A stretch of DNA of 47,157 bases from Comamonadaceae bacterium (GTDB lineage: Bacteria > Pseudomonadota > Gammaproteobacteria > Burkholderiales > Burkholderiaceae): positions 1 to 47,157 of the forward strand of contig CANCCJ010000012.1 in NCBI GenBank assembly GCA_947374535.1, read 5' to 3'. Positions 8,594-17,703 of this stretch are shown one piece after another. The position numbers were made by a program, and so were the translations under genes. How positions within the stretch are numbered: the stretch's first letter is position 1; each line of letters begins with the position of its first letter. The notes beneath the pieces are model-generated. The model was given only the letters and a program-made list of their open reading frames with translations. It did no database searches and was not told the origin of the DNA.

Positions 8594-9499
8594 ATGACCA
8601 CCCCCAGCTCTGCCCCTTCTGAAATGGCGTTCTTCAGCCTGCTGGTGCGCACCGGCAACTTGTCGGCCACGGCCCGTGAACTGAACGTGACCACGCCTGC
8701 CGTGAGCAAACGCCTCTCGCAATTGGAGGCCCGCTTGGGCGTGCAACTTATGCACCGCACCACGCGACGCATGAGCCTCACGCCCGAGGGCGAGTTGTAT
8801 TTGGCGCACGCCCGCCGCATCTTGGTCGACATTGACGACATGGAACGTCAAGTCAGCAGCGCCCTCACCGCCCCCAAAGGCCTGCTGCGCGTCAACGCCA
8901 CGCTCGGGTTTGGCCGCAGCCACATTGCGCCTTTGATTTCGCAATTTGCCAAGCGCTACCCTGAGGTTGAAGTGCAGTTGCAACTCACTGTCAACCCGCC
9001 GCCCTTGAGTGAAGACGCGTTTGATGTGTGCATTCGCTTTGGCGAGCCGCCCGATGCACGCATCTTGGCCAAACGCATCGCATCGAACCGACGTTTGATT
9101 TGCGCCTCACCCGCTTATTTGTCAAAGCACGGTACGCCCAAAGTGCCCGCTGATTTGGCGAAGCACAGCTGCATTGGCATTCGTCAAGGCGATGAAGCCT
9201 ATGGCATTTGGCATTTTCTAAACGGTAAAAAAATGGACACCGTCAAAGTGCGCGGCACGCTGAGCACCAACGACGGCGAAATTGCCGTCAGCTGGGCTTT
9301 GGCGGGACACGGTGTGCTGATGCGTGCCGAGTGGGACGTTGCCAAATACCTGCGCAGTGGCAGATTGCGTCAGGTGCTGGAGAATTGCCAAACCCCTGCA
9401 GCAGACATTTATGCTGTCTACCCACCCCGTCACCAAACAGCTGCCCGCGTTCAAGCCTTTGTGGGCTTTGTTGCTGAGGCGTTAAAGTCTTCACCATGA
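8594..9499 (+). CDS. LysR family transcriptional regulator (TtuA/DmlR-like)
   Basis: 301 aa. N-terminal winged helix-turn-helix at about residues 8-65 with the LysR pattern FFSLLVRTGNLSATARELN and TPAVSKRLSQLEARLG. The effector-binding domain starts near residue 90. It is divergent from ttuC with inverted repeats between them, so control of the ttuC-Bug-ttuD operon is likely. The 3' end overlaps the following deaminase gene by ATGA, so the two are probably translated from one message. Confidence 0.9.
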   Translation: MTTPSSAPSEMAFFSLLVRTGNLSATARELNVTTPAVSKRLSQLEARLGVQLMHRTTRRMSLTPEGELYLAHARRILVDIDDMERQVSSALTAPKGLLRVNATLGFGRSHIAPLISQFAKRYPEVEVQLQLTVNPPPLSEDAFDVCIRFGEPPDARILAKRIASNRRLICASPAYLSKHGTPKVPADLAKHSCIGIRQGDEAYGIWHFLNGKKMDTVKVRGTLSTNDGEIAVSWALAGHGVLMRAEWDVAKYLRSGRLRQVLENCQTPAADIYAVYPPRHQTAARVQAFVGFVAEALKSSP

Positions 9500-10926
9500 C
9501 CACCTTGCTCATCCACCGCGCCCGTTGCATTGCCACCCAAGACGATGCAAATACTGAACTGAACGACGCCTCGCTGCTGCTGCGCGATGGGCGCATTGAA
9601 CGCATCATTGCGGCTGACGAAAACATCGACGCGCTGCTGAAGCAAGTCGATGAAGTGATTGACGCACGCCGCCATGTCGTGGTGCCGGGCCTGATCAACA
9701 CACACCACCACATGGTGCAAAGCCTCACGCGTGCGGTGCCGCAGGTACAAAACGCCGAGCTGTTCAGCTGGCTCAAAGGGCTGTACCCCATTTGGGCGGG
9801 CCTCACGCCCGAGATGGTGCGGGTGTCTAACCAAGTGGCCATGGCCGAGCTGCTGCTGAGCGGCTGCACCACCAGCAGCGACCACCTCTACATCTACCCC
9901 AACGGCGTGCGACTCGACGACAGCATTGAAGCCGCGCACACCATTGGCATGCGCTTTACCGCCACACGGGGGAGCATGAGCGTGGGCGAGAGCCAAGGCG
10001 GCCTGCCGCCCGACCGCGTGGTGGAAAAAGAAGCCTTCATCCTCAAAGAAACCCAACGCCTGATTGAGACGTATCACGACGCCAGCTTTGGCGCGATGAC
10101 GCATGTGGCCGTGGCTCCCTGTTCGCCCTTCAGCGTGAGCCAAGACCTCATGCGCACATCGGCGGAGTTGGCCCGTGCCTACAAGGTGCGCCTGCACACC
10201 CACTTGGCTGAGAACGACCACGACATTGCGTACACCAAAGAAAAATTTCACTGCACGCCCGCGCAATACGCGCAAGACCTAGGCTGGGTCGGTGACGACG
10301 TGTGGCACGCCCACTGCGTGAAGCTGGACGATGAGGGCACCTATCTGTTTGCCACAACCCGCACCGGCATTGCCCACTGCCCATGCAGCAACATGCGCTT
10401 GGCCAGTGGCATCCTGCCTCTGCGCAAAATGCTAGACGCCGGTGTGCCCATTGGCTTAGGGGTGGACGGCAGCGCCAGCAACGACGCCGCCCATCTGCTC
10501 AACGAGGCCCGCCAAGCCATGCTGCTGGCACGCGTGGGCCGAGCGCTGGAAGCCCCGCGCATCGAAGACGGACGCACCGTGTTTGGCTGTGACCTTGGCC
10601 CGTCCGACATGACACCCCGCGACGCCCTGCGCCTCGCCACACGCGGCGGCGCACAAGTGCTGGGCCGCGCCCACGAGCTGGGACAAATCAAAGTTGGGTT
10701 TTGCGCCGACATCGCCATGTTCCGCACCGACACGCTGAGCATGGCGGGTGGCGCGGTGCACGACCCCGTCGGTGCGCTGCTGCTATGCGCCAGCGACAAC
10801 GCGGACTACACCATCGTCAATGGGCGCGTGGTGGTGCGTAAAGGTGAGATTGCAACGGTAGATATGGGGCCGTTGATTGAGAGGCATAACCAGCTGGCGT
10901 TGCAGTTGGCCTTGGGGGCGAAGTAA
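9496..10926 (+). CDS. 8-oxoguanine deaminase (amidohydrolase, AtzB/TrzN-like group)
   Basis: 476 aa. Hydrolyses 8-oxoguanine to urate and ammonia if the family call holds. The metal site is complete: NTHHHMVQ near residues 71-78, HTHLAEN near 233, AHCVKL near 273 and GVDGSASND near 324. The stretches TRGSMSVGESQGGLPP and APCSPFSVS are, from memory, characteristic of the Pseudomonas 8-oxoguanine deaminase branch rather than of guanine deaminase or hydroxyatrazine hydrolase. It starts inside the LysR stop (ATGA). Its product urate is the substrate of PuuD encoded 4 kb away. Confidence 0.82.
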   Translation: MTTLLIHRARCIATQDDANTELNDASLLLRDGRIERIIAADENIDALLKQVDEVIDARRHVVVPGLINTHHHMVQSLTRAVPQVQNAELFSWLKGLYPIWAGLTPEMVRVSNQVAMAELLLSGCTTSSDHLYIYPNGVRLDDSIEAAHTIGMRFTATRGSMSVGESQGGLPPDRVVEKEAFILKETQRLIETYHDASFGAMTHVAVAPCSPFSVSQDLMRTSAELARAYKVRLHTHLAENDHDIAYTKEKFHCTPAQYAQDLGWVGDDVWHAHCVKLDDEGTYLFATTRTGIAHCPCSNMRLASGILPLRKMLDAGVPIGLGVDGSASNDAAHLLNEARQAMLLARVGRALEAPRIEDGRTVFGCDLGPSDMTPRDALRLATRGGAQVLGRAHELGQIKVGFCADIAMFRTDTLSMAGGAVHDPVGALLLCASDNADYTIVNGRVVVRKGEIATVDMGPLIERHNQLALQLALGAK

Positions 10927-11181
10927 AAATCAATGGGCTTGTCGATAGGCGTGCGTTTATCTGAGCCCTACCAATAGCCCTGATGCAAATACTCAGCAAT
11001 TTTTTCTTGGCCGTCGTGGTACTTAGTTGCATCGAAGTTCCTTGTTTGACTCGAGTGAATTTTTAGCTAGCAACATTGAAAACTCTATCCAAAAAGATAC
11101 AAAAGCATTTCCTGTGAACTGACAGAAAAGTCAAAACTGTTTGCACTCACCAACACGCGCGCGCGCACCTACACTGACGCC
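10927..11181. other. Intergenic region before lrgA
   Basis: 255 nt without a credible gene on either strand. An alternating CG tract (11156-11166) lies 15 nt upstream of the lrgA start. I see no convincing terminator after the deaminase gene. Confidence 0.6.
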
Positions 11182-11532
11182 ATGATCCAAGGCCTCGTCC
11201 AACTCTTCATCTTCCAAGCCCTCGGCGAACTGGTGTCTAAGTTCGCCCTGCCCTTCATCCCCGGCCCTGTGTTGGGCTTGGTGTTGTTGTTGGCGTTTCT
11301 CAGCGTGCGCGGCCACGTGCCAGCGACGATTGATTTAGTAGGCGGCAGCATCCTGCAGCATTTGGGGTTGTTGTTCATCCCTGCATCGGTGGGCGTGGTG
11401 CTTTACTTGCCGGTGTTGCAGGCCAATGCGTGGGCTATCAGTGCAGCGCTGGTGGTGAGCGTGCTGTCCACCGTGGCGGTGACGGCAGGTTTACTCAAAG
11501 TGTTAGCCAAGAAGGAGTCGACACATGAGTAA
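11182..11532 (+). CDS. lrgA: CidA/LrgA family holin-like membrane protein
   Basis: 116 aa, four predicted membrane segments, with the family core ALGELVSKFALPFIPGPVLG in the first 40 residues and LFIPASVGVVLY near residues 70-81. LrgA/CidA proteins are small membrane proteins linked to murein hydrolase control, cell lysis and, in some bacteria, export of pyruvate or overflow acids. It overlaps lrgB by 8 nt, so the two are translationally coupled. Confidence 0.9.
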   Translation: MIQGLVQLFIFQALGELVSKFALPFIPGPVLGLVLLLAFLSVRGHVPATIDLVGGSILQHLGLLFIPASVGVVLYLPVLQANAWAISAALVVSVLSTVAVTAGLLKVLAKKESTHE

Positions 11533-12265
11533 CGAATTCCAAACGCACCTGCCACCTATTTCTGAGATTTGGGTTTACCTCTCGGGTAGCCCGCTACTGG
11601 CTTTGGTACTGACGCTGAGCGCGTATTTGCTGGGCCTCACGCTGTACGAACGCAGCCAGCGCAACCCGCTGGCCAACCCTGTGTTGATTGCGGTGGTGGT
11701 GGTCACGCTCAGCATCAGCGTGCTCGACATGCCGTATGCCAAGTACTTCGAAGGCGCGCAGTTTGTGCACTTCTTGCTGGGCACGGCCACGGTGTCGCTG
11801 GCCATTCCCATTTACAAAGGTTTTGCGTCGCTCAAGGGGCGCATGGGCGTGTTGATGTTGTCACTGGTGGCGGGTGGCGTGACGTCCGTCTTCACTGCTG
11901 TGGGCATGGCGCGTTGGCTGGGTGTGGACGAGTCGCTGGTGCGCGGACTGGTGGCCAAGTCGGTCACGGCGCCCATTGCGATGGGTATTGCAGAACGTGT
12001 GCAAGCCTCGCCCACGTTGACCGCCATTTTTGCGGTGAGCACCGGCATCTTGGGCGCCGTGTTGGGCCGCTACGTGCTGGATGCTTTACGCGTCACGCAA
12101 TGGTGGCAACGCGGCTTTGCCTTGGGTGTTGCAGCACACGGCATAGGCACCTCACGCGCTTTCAGCGTGCACCCAGAAGCGGGTTCCTACGCCAGCTTAG
12201 GCATGGGCCTGCACGGCATTGTGGGTGCGGTGGTGATTCCGCATGCGGTGGCTTGGTGGTTTTAG
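11525..12265 (+). CDS. lrgB: LrgB family membrane protein
   Basis: 246 aa, about 7 membrane segments. Family motifs include GLVAKSVTAPIAMGIAE near residue 140 and GVAAHGIGTSRAF near residue 203. It is the normal partner of LrgA. Its stop lies 3 nt from the stop of the convergent modC gene, leaving no room for a separate terminator. Confidence 0.92.
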   Translation: MSNEFQTHLPPISEIWVYLSGSPLLALVLTLSAYLLGLTLYERSQRNPLANPVLIAVVVVTLSISVLDMPYAKYFEGAQFVHFLLGTATVSLAIPIYKGFASLKGRMGVLMLSLVAGGVTSVFTAVGMARWLGVDESLVRGLVAKSVTAPIAMGIAERVQASPTLTAIFAVSTGILGAVLGRYVLDALRVTQWWQRGFALGVAAHGIGTSRAFSVHPEAGSYASLGMGLHGIVGAVVIPHAVAWWF

Positions 12266-12268
12266 CGC

Positions 12269-13357
12269 TTACTTCACCAGCGCCACCGACTTCACCTGCG
12301 CCCACGCCTGCATGCCCACGCGCAACCGTAGCTCATGCACGCCACGCGCCGTCACACGCGCCAGCAACACGGTGTCGCCGCAGCGCAGACGCAGCAGGGT
12401 TTGTGAGGGGTGAGCATCGGGGGTGATGGCATCCACCACGCAGGGCAGATGATTTTGAATGCTGGTTTGTGTCGCCTCGTTCAGCGTCACACTCACGTCG
12501 CGGGCCAGCACGCGCAAGCGCACGGTTTGGCCCACAGCCAAGCCACTGTCGCGCACCCACAGCGCACCGCCCCCAAAGCCCACTTGGGCCAAGTGCCATT
12601 GGCTGTCGATGTTCAACACGATGCCCGTGAGCAACGCGCCCGCATCCTCGCCCAGCACCACGGGTAGGTTGGCTTGGGTCAGCACGTCGGCGACGGGGCC
12701 ATTGGCTTGCACGCGACCTTCGTTCATCACCACCAAGGTATCGGCCAAACGCGCCACTTCATCCACAGCATGCGTCACATAGAGCATGGGGATGTTCAGG
12801 TCGTCGCGCAGTTTTTCTAGCCACGGCAGCACTTCTTGTCGACGTGCGTGGTCGAGCGCAGCCAAGGGTTCGTCTAACAACAGCAAGCGCGGCTGCGAGA
12901 CCAAGGCGCGGGCAATGGCCACGCGTTGACGCTCGCCGCCCGACAGCTCATGGCTGCGACGCTTGAGCAAATGCCCAATACCCAGTAGCTCTGTGGCTTG
13001 CTGCAGCACGGCTCTACTCATCGGGTTGCGACTGCCTTTTTCAGCACGTCTATGGCCGTAGGCCAAATTGCCCGCCACATCCAAATGGTCAAACAAAGAC
13101 GCCTCTTGAAACACATAGCCCAACGCGCGTTGGTGGGTGGGCAAGCGAACATTGTGCGCATCGTCTTGCCATACCTCGTGGCCCAGTCGCACCACGCCAC
13201 GCGCCGAGGGTTCTAGCCCAGCGACGCAACGCAGCAAAGTGGTTTTGCCGCAACCTGAGGGACCATAAAAAACGGTGATGCCATGCGCTGGCAATTGCAC
13301 ATCGACCGACACATCAAAGTCGGCACGCGCAATGTCCAGTTGCAAATGGAGGTTCAT
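12269..13357 (-). CDS. modC: Molybdate ABC transporter ATP-binding protein ModC
   Basis: 362 aa. Walker [15 protein letters not shown] near residues 31-44, signature [15 protein letters not shown] near 138, Walker [13 protein letters not shown]. After about residue 230 follows a Mop/TOBE-type C-terminal domain ([15 protein letters not shown]), which is typical of ModC and binds molybdate. The start overlaps the modB stop by ATGA. Supplies molybdate for the molybdopterin enzyme XdhAB. Confidence 0.93.
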   Translation of the reverse strand: MNLHLQLDIARADFDVSVDVQLPAHGITVFYGPSGCGKTTLLRCVAGLEPSARGVVRLGHEVWQDDAHNVRLPTHQRALGYVFQEASLFDHLDVAGNLAYGHRRAEKGSRNPMSRAVLQQATELLGIGHLLKRRSHELSGGERQRVAIARALVSQPRLLLLDEPLAALDHARRQEVLPWLEKLRDDLNIPMLYVTHAVDEVARLADTLVVMNEGRVQANGPVADVLTQANLPVVLGEDAGALLTGIVLNIDSQWHLAQVGFGGGALWVRDSGLAVGQTVRLRVLARDVSVTLNEATQTSIQNHLPCVVDAITPDAHPSQTLLRLRCGDTVLLARVTARGVHELRLRVGMQAWAQVKSVALVK

Positions 13358-14058
13358 GCACCCGCCTTTTCAAGGCGAATGGAATGACCATTAGGGCGAC
13401 GGTTAAACCACGAAAGGCACAACAGCACCACAAACGAGAAGACCAACATCACACCGGCCAGCCCGTGCGCTTGTGAATATGCCATCGCCTCCACATGGCC
13501 GTAAATTTGGGTCGACACCACGCGCGTTTTGTCGGGGATATTGCCGCCAATCATCAGCACTACACCGAACTCGCCCACGGTGTGCGCAAAGCTCAGCATG
13601 GCGGCCATCACAAAACCAGGCTTGGCCAGCGGCACGGCCACAGTGAAGAAGGCATCCCATGGGCTGGCTCGCAAGGTGGCGGCCACTTCCATGGGTCGCG
13701 GGCCCATGGCTTCAAACGCATTCACCAGCGGCTGTACCGCGAACGGCAGCGAGTAAACCACCGAGCCCAACACCAAGCCCCAAAAGCTAAACGCCAAGGT
13801 ACCCCAGCCAGCCCATTGCGTGAACTGGCCAATGGGGCCATGGGGTCCGAGGGCCACCAACAAATAAAAACCAAGCACTGTGGGCGGCAACACCAAAGGC
13901 AGTGCCACAAGAGAGGCCACAGGCGCACGCCAGCCAGAGCGCGTGTGCGCGAGCCACCACGCCACTGGCGTGGCGAGTAACAGCAGTAGTGCAGTCGTGA
14001 CGCTGGCGAGCTGCAGCGTTAAGGCGATGGCTTGGAAATCTTCGGCACTCAAATTCAT
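13354..14058 (-). CDS. modB: Molybdate ABC transporter permease ModB
   Basis: 234 aa from ATG 14058 (MNLSAEDFQ); a GTG two codons earlier is possible. Five to six membrane segments and the permease coupling motif near [45 protein letters not shown] is a ModB/CysTW-type stretch. It starts 9 nt after modA and overlaps modC by 4 nt. Confidence 0.93.
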   Translation of the reverse strand: MNLSAEDFQAIALTLQLASVTTALLLLLATPVAWWLAHTRSGWRAPVASLVALPLVLPPTVLGFYLLVALGPHGPIGQFTQWAGWGTLAFSFWGLVLGSVVYSLPFAVQPLVNAFEAMGPRPMEVAATLRASPWDAFFTVAVPLAKPGFVMAAMLSFAHTVGEFGVVLMIGGNIPDKTRVVSTQIYGHVEAMAYSQAHGLAGVMLVFSFVVLLCLSWFNRRPNGHSIRLEKAGA

Positions 14059-14067
14059 GCCCACACT

Positions 14068-14814
14068 TTACAGGGCGTAGCCGTACAAACGCATGATGGT
14101 TTTGGCTTTGTCGCTTTGCAAGTATTTCAACAACGCCATGGCTGCAGCGTTGTCTTTGCCGTTGTTGAGTAACACCGCATCTTGCTTGAGCGGGGTGTAC
14201 AGGTTTTGCGGCACCACCCAAGCTGAGCCTTGGGTGATGTGCCCATCGAGCGAAATTTGCGACAGGGCCACAAAACCCAGCTGCGCGTTTTCGGTGCTGA
14301 CGAATTGGTAGGTTTGGCCGATGTTGTCGCCTTGCACAAGTTTGGGCGTGACGTTGGCTTGCACGCCTAAGTGTTGAATGACTTCCATTGCGGCAACACC
14401 ATAGGGCGCGAGCTTGGGGTCGGCCATGGCCAGTTTGCTGAAGTTGTTGCTGCGCAGCACATCGCCCTTGTCGTCCACCAAGTTGGGGCTTTTGCTCCAC
14501 AACGCCAAGCGCCCCGTGGCGTAGGTGAAACGTGTGCCAGCAACGGCGAGGCCTTCTTTTTCTAGACGTGCGGGGGTTTCATCATCAGCGGCCAGCAGCA
14601 CGGCAAACGGTGCGCCGTTTTTGATTTGTGCGTAGAACTTGCCCGTCGCGCCAAATGCCAACTGGGCTTGGTGCCACGTGTCTTGCTCAAACACTTGCGC
14701 GATTTTTTGCATGGGGGCGGTGAAGTTGGCGGCAACAGCCACGGTGACCTCGCCCGCTTGAGTCGCGGCGCTGAACAGTGAGCCAACTAAGACAAGGAGC
14801 AGGCGAAATTTCAT
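14068..14814 (-). CDS. modA: Molybdate-binding periplasmic protein ModA
   Basis: 248 aa from ATG 14814 (MKFRLLLVLVG), with a Sec signal peptide ending near AATQA. The mature start is VTVAVAANFTAPMQKIAQ, and AFGATGKFYAQIKNGAPF is the expected ModA anion-site region. The start codon overlaps the puuD stop (ATGA), coupling molybdate import to urate oxidation. Tungstate binding is equally possible from sequence. Confidence 0.92.
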   Translation of the reverse strand: MKFRLLLVLVGSLFSAATQAGEVTVAVAANFTAPMQKIAQVFEQDTWHQAQLAFGATGKFYAQIKNGAPFAVLLAADDETPARLEKEGLAVAGTRFTYATGRLALWSKSPNLVDDKGDVLRSNNFSKLAMADPKLAPYGVAAMEVIQHLGVQANVTPKLVQGDNIGQTYQFVSTENAQLGFVALSQISLDGHITQGSAWVVPQNLYTPLKQDAVLLNNGKDNAAAMALLKYLQSDKAKTIMRLYGYAL

Positions 14815-16025
14815 TTCAGAACGGCACCCGCTTCGTACCAACGTTTAATCACGTCGCGTTCAGCCTCGGTGATACCCGTGGCGTTGTTCATCGGCATTTG
14901 CTTGGTCACCACGGCTTGTTGGTAAATGCCGAGGGCGTGTTGCTTGACGCCTTCGGGGGTGTCAAAGCGTACGTTTTTCATTTGCACGTATTCGCCATGG
15001 CAGGTTTGGCATCGTTGCGCGAACACTTGGCTGACTTCCGCGTAACTGACGGGCGCGACACTGACAGATGCCGCAGCCGCAGAGGGCGCGGGGCGCATCC
15101 AGACAATCACGCTCAGCAACAGAACCACGCCTGCAATGGCAAACGGCAGCGGGTTCTTGGCGCGGCCCAAGTGGTAGCCATGGCGTTGCACAAAGAACTG
15201 ACGAATCAAAGCACCCGCCAACATCATCACCACCAAGATGACCCAGTTGTTTTCGTAGGTGTACAAAAAGCTGTAGTGGTTGCTGAGCATCGCAAAGATG
15301 ACGGGCAGCGTGAAGTAGGTGTTGTGGACGCTGCGCTGCTTGCCGCGCTTACCGTGCGTGGCCAACTCTTTGGGGTCCATCGCCACGCCGGATGTCATGG
15401 CGGCCACCACTTTGCGTTGGCCGGGGATGATCCAGAAAAACACGTTGGCGCTCATGGAGGTGGCGATCATTGCGCCCACCAAAAGAAAGGCGGCGCGGCC
15501 TGCAAACAACTGGCACGACAGCCACGCTGCGAACGCGACGACCACAATCATGGTGAGGGCCACAATGCGCTCGCCGTTTTTGCGAAAGCCAAACACGCGG
15601 CACACAGCGTCGTAAATGAACCAAAAAGCCACCAAAAAACTGAGTGCCGCGGTGATGGCCGCTGCGGGCGACCAGTCCATCAGCGACTTGTCGATCAAGA
15701 ACGTGCCAGCGTTCCACAGATAAAGCACGGTGAACAAGCCAAAGCCTGTGAGCCAAGTGGAATAACTTTCCCAATAGAACCAATGCAGCTTGGTGTGAAT
15801 TTTCTTCGGGGCCACCATGTACTTTTGCGGGTTGTAAAAGCCACCGCCGTGCACCGCCCACATGGCACCGTCCACGCCTTTTTCCAGCAGATCGGGGGAG
15901 TTGGGCTTGATGAGGTTGTTGTCTAAAAAGACAAAGTAAAACGAGGAGCCAATCCAAGCGATAGCGGTGATGACGTGCACCCAACGCAACAGCAAGTTGG
16001 CCCAGTCTAAGAAATATGCATCCAT
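14811..16025 (-). CDS. puuD: Membrane-bound urate oxidase with cytochrome c domain PuuD
   Basis: 404 aa. Residues 1-310 hold about eight membrane segments of the urate hydroxylase domain (WVHVITAIAWIGSSFYF near 15-32; GGGFYNPQKY near 60-69). After an Ala-rich linker comes a C-terminal class I cytochrome c with the haem motif CQTCH (C339, C342, H343) and a Met-rich axial-ligand region (MPMN, 377-380). Known PuuD enzymes oxidise urate to 5-hydroxyisourate and pass electrons to the respiratory chain. The product feeds UraH and UraD. GAGGTC sits about 8 nt before the ATG. A TGTATACA site lies about 120 nt upstream. Confidence 0.95.
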   Translation of the reverse strand: MDAYFLDWANLLLRWVHVITAIAWIGSSFYFVFLDNNLIKPNSPDLLEKGVDGAMWAVHGGGFYNPQKYMVAPKKIHTKLHWFYWESYSTWLTGFGLFTVLYLWNAGTFLIDKSLMDWSPAAAITAALSFLVAFWFIYDAVCRVFGFRKNGERIVALTMIVVVAFAAWLSCQLFAGRAAFLLVGAMIATSMSANVFFWIIPGQRKVVAAMTSGVAMDPKELATHGKRGKQRSVHNTYFTLPVIFAMLSNHYSFLYTYENNWVILVVMMLAGALIRQFFVQRHGYHLGRAKNPLPFAIAGVVLLLSVIVWMRPAPSAAAASVSVAPVSYAEVSQVFAQRCQTCHGEYVQMKNVRFDTPEGVKQHALGIYQQAVVTKQMPMNNATGITEAERDVIKRWYEAGAVLK

Positions 16026-16144
16026 GTCGAGACCTCAGTCTTTTCAGTCAAAGTTGGCATTCACCACTGCGGGCGCTGTGAATGACACGAGGGTCGCGAA
16101 CAAGGGCTGAAAACGCCCTGCTCCGCTGCGACAGGTGTTTGAAG

Positions 16145-16152
16145 TGTATACA
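16145..16152. promoter_or_regulatory. TGTATACA operator upstream of puuD
   Basis: Perfect 8-bp palindrome in the 137-nt gap between the DadA-like gene and puuD. Read on the minus strand it is ATTGTATACACT. The same core lies before xdhA, uraH/gntR, the NCS2 permease and the NMT1-type ABC operon. Probable site for the GntR/FCD regulator at 24244. Confidence 0.7.
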
Positions 16153-16162
16153 ATTTTTGTCG

Positions 16163-17380
16163 CTAAAAAACACCTGCTACCACGTTGCCAATCATGTCGG
16201 CGGTGATGGCTGACAGGGTCCACCCCAAGTGGCCGTGGCCGGTGTTGTAAAAAACATTGGCCGCTTGACCTCGGCCCACGCGCGGCATCATGTTGGGCAT
16301 CATGGGGCGAAGGCCTGCCCACGGCACCACCGATCGGGTATTGACTTGGGGGAAGCACTGTTGGACCCACGCAACCAGTGGGCAAATGCGGTCATCGCGG
16401 ATGTCACGGTCGATACCACTGAACTCTGCCGTGCCCGCCACGCGCAGACGGTCTAGCCCTAAACGGCTGGTGACGAGCTTGGTGTCATCGTCCAATATGC
16501 TCACATGGGGCGCACTGGCTTGGCTTTGCGCATCGTTCAAATGCACGGTGATGGAGTAGCCCTTGACGGGGTAAATGTTCACACGGTCGCCCAACTGCTT
16601 GGCAAAGTCGCGACTGGCCACGCCTGCGCAGACCACCACGCCGTCGAAGCTGTGCACACGGCGTGCACCCCCCTCCCCCACCGTGATGACGGCTTGTTGG
16701 CCGTTGCTGCTGACGTGCGTCACGTCTTGTTCGTACAAGATGCGCACACCCAAGCGCTCGGCGGCGGCGGCCAAGCCCGTGGTGAACTTGTGAATATCGC
16801 CCGTCGAATCGCTCTCGGTGAAGTAGCCCCCGTAATAGGTACCCGCCAAGGTGGGCTCAATGGCTTTCATCTCATCAGACGTGACGGCACGGCGCTGCAA
16901 GCCCCCCTTGGCCAGCAAAACCGAAACTTGCGCGGCATGGTCGAAACTTTGTTTGTCACGATAAATGTGCAAGATGCCTGCGCGTACGTGATCAAAGTCA
17001 ATGCTCTCGTCAGACGCCCACGCAAACAAATGCGCACGCGCGGCCACGGCCATGCGTGCGGTCTCGATGGTGTTGCGCTCGTACTGGGGCATGGCCGCGA
17101 TGAACTCGGCGAACCAAGACAATTTGTGCCAAGTCGGTGCGGGGCTGACCAACAGAGGTGCATCGCTTTTGAGCATCCACTTCAAGCCTTTGACAATCGT
17201 GGACCAGTGGTTCCATACCTCAGCATTTGAGGCCGAGAGTTGGCCGCCGTTGGCATACGAGGTTTCCATGGCCGCGTAGCGGTGACGTTCAAACAAAGTC
17301 ACGGCAAAGCCGCGTTTGGCCAAGGCATACGCAGTGGTCACACCGGTGATGCCGCCGCCGATGATGGCAATTGTTTTCAT
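16163..17380 (-). CDS. D-amino acid dehydrogenase-like FAD oxidoreductase (DadA family)
   Basis: 405 aa from ATG 17380 (MKTIAIIGGGITGV); a 42-residue longer reading is poor in homologous character. It has the Rossmann FAD motif GGGITG near residues 7-12, then FERHRYAAMETSYANGG, the DadA-type substrate-side region and the C-terminal NTGHGHLGWTLS FAD contact. DadA oxidises D-amino acids to 2-oxo acids with quinone as acceptor. No purine role is known; it may act on a glycine/D-amino acid product, or may be an unrelated neighbour. The exact substrate is not visible. Confidence 0.8.
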   Translation of the reverse strand: MKTIAIIGGGITGVTTAYALAKRGFAVTLFERHRYAAMETSYANGGQLSASNAEVWNHWSTIVKGLKWMLKSDAPLLVSPAPTWHKLSWFAEFIAAMPQYERNTIETARMAVAARAHLFAWASDESIDFDHVRAGILHIYRDKQSFDHAAQVSVLLAKGGLQRRAVTSDEMKAIEPTLAGTYYGGYFTESDSTGDIHKFTTGLAAAAERLGVRILYEQDVTHVSSNGQQAVITVGEGGARRVHSFDGVVVCAGVASRDFAKQLGDRVNIYPVKGYSITVHLNDAQSQASAPHVSILDDDTKLVTSRLGLDRLRVAGTAEFSGIDRDIRDDRICPLVAWVQQCFPQVNTRSVVPWAGLRPMMPNMMPRVGRGQAANVFYNTGHGHLGWTLSAITADMIGNVVAGVF

Positions 17381-17420
17381 GGGATATGTGCTTTCAAAAC
17401 GTCTTGGGGTTGCGCTCTGC

Positions 17421-17437
17421 GCACGCAAACTGCGTGC
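17421..17437. repeat. Inverted repeat upstream of the DadA-like gene
   Basis: GCACGCA-AAC-TGCGTGC, a perfect 7-bp dyad with a 3-nt spacer, 41-57 nt upstream of the ATG. No T tract follows on the minus strand, so it is more likely an operator or leader hairpin than a terminator. Confidence 0.4.
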
Positions 17438-17534
17438 CGATCGCTTGCGCCTTTGGCACTGCCCAGCACGCCGATGCGTTGGCAGTCTCTCCCGATCACG
17501 CCTCAATACAAGGTTGAATGAACTTCAAATCATT

Positions 17535-17702
17535 CTAGTGAGCGAAGAACCTCTCAACAAATAACACCCAATCGAGCGCAACTTGATGCGCAAAGTCGGC
17601 TTCGAACTTTTCTCCTAAGCTCTCAACCCCTGCGGCCATTAAGTTAGAGGTGCGGTTCGCTTCAAACGCCAACTCGGGGTGACAGTGCATGTCGCGCGCC
17701 AT
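17535..17702 (-). pseudogene. Truncated M20 amidohydrolase remnant
   Basis: A 55-residue frame starts at ATG 17702, one base after the TGA of the Bug protein gene. Its start MARDMHCHPELAFEANRTSN closely resembles the opening of M20D amidohydrolases (DLHAHPELAFEE-RTS) and continues with LMAAGVESLG. Similarity fades after about residue 30 and the frame stops at 17535. No continuation is found in other frames down to 17380. A complete member would have about 390 residues. A degraded partner of the Bug gene is the simplest explanation; a true small protein is less likely. Confidence 0.5.
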
Positions 17703-17703
17703 G

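Noticed and set aside
11156..11166. Alternating CG tract before lrgA as a regulatory or Z-DNA element
   Set aside because: Only about 11 bases long, with no further structure around it; chance is sufficient in GC-rich DNA.
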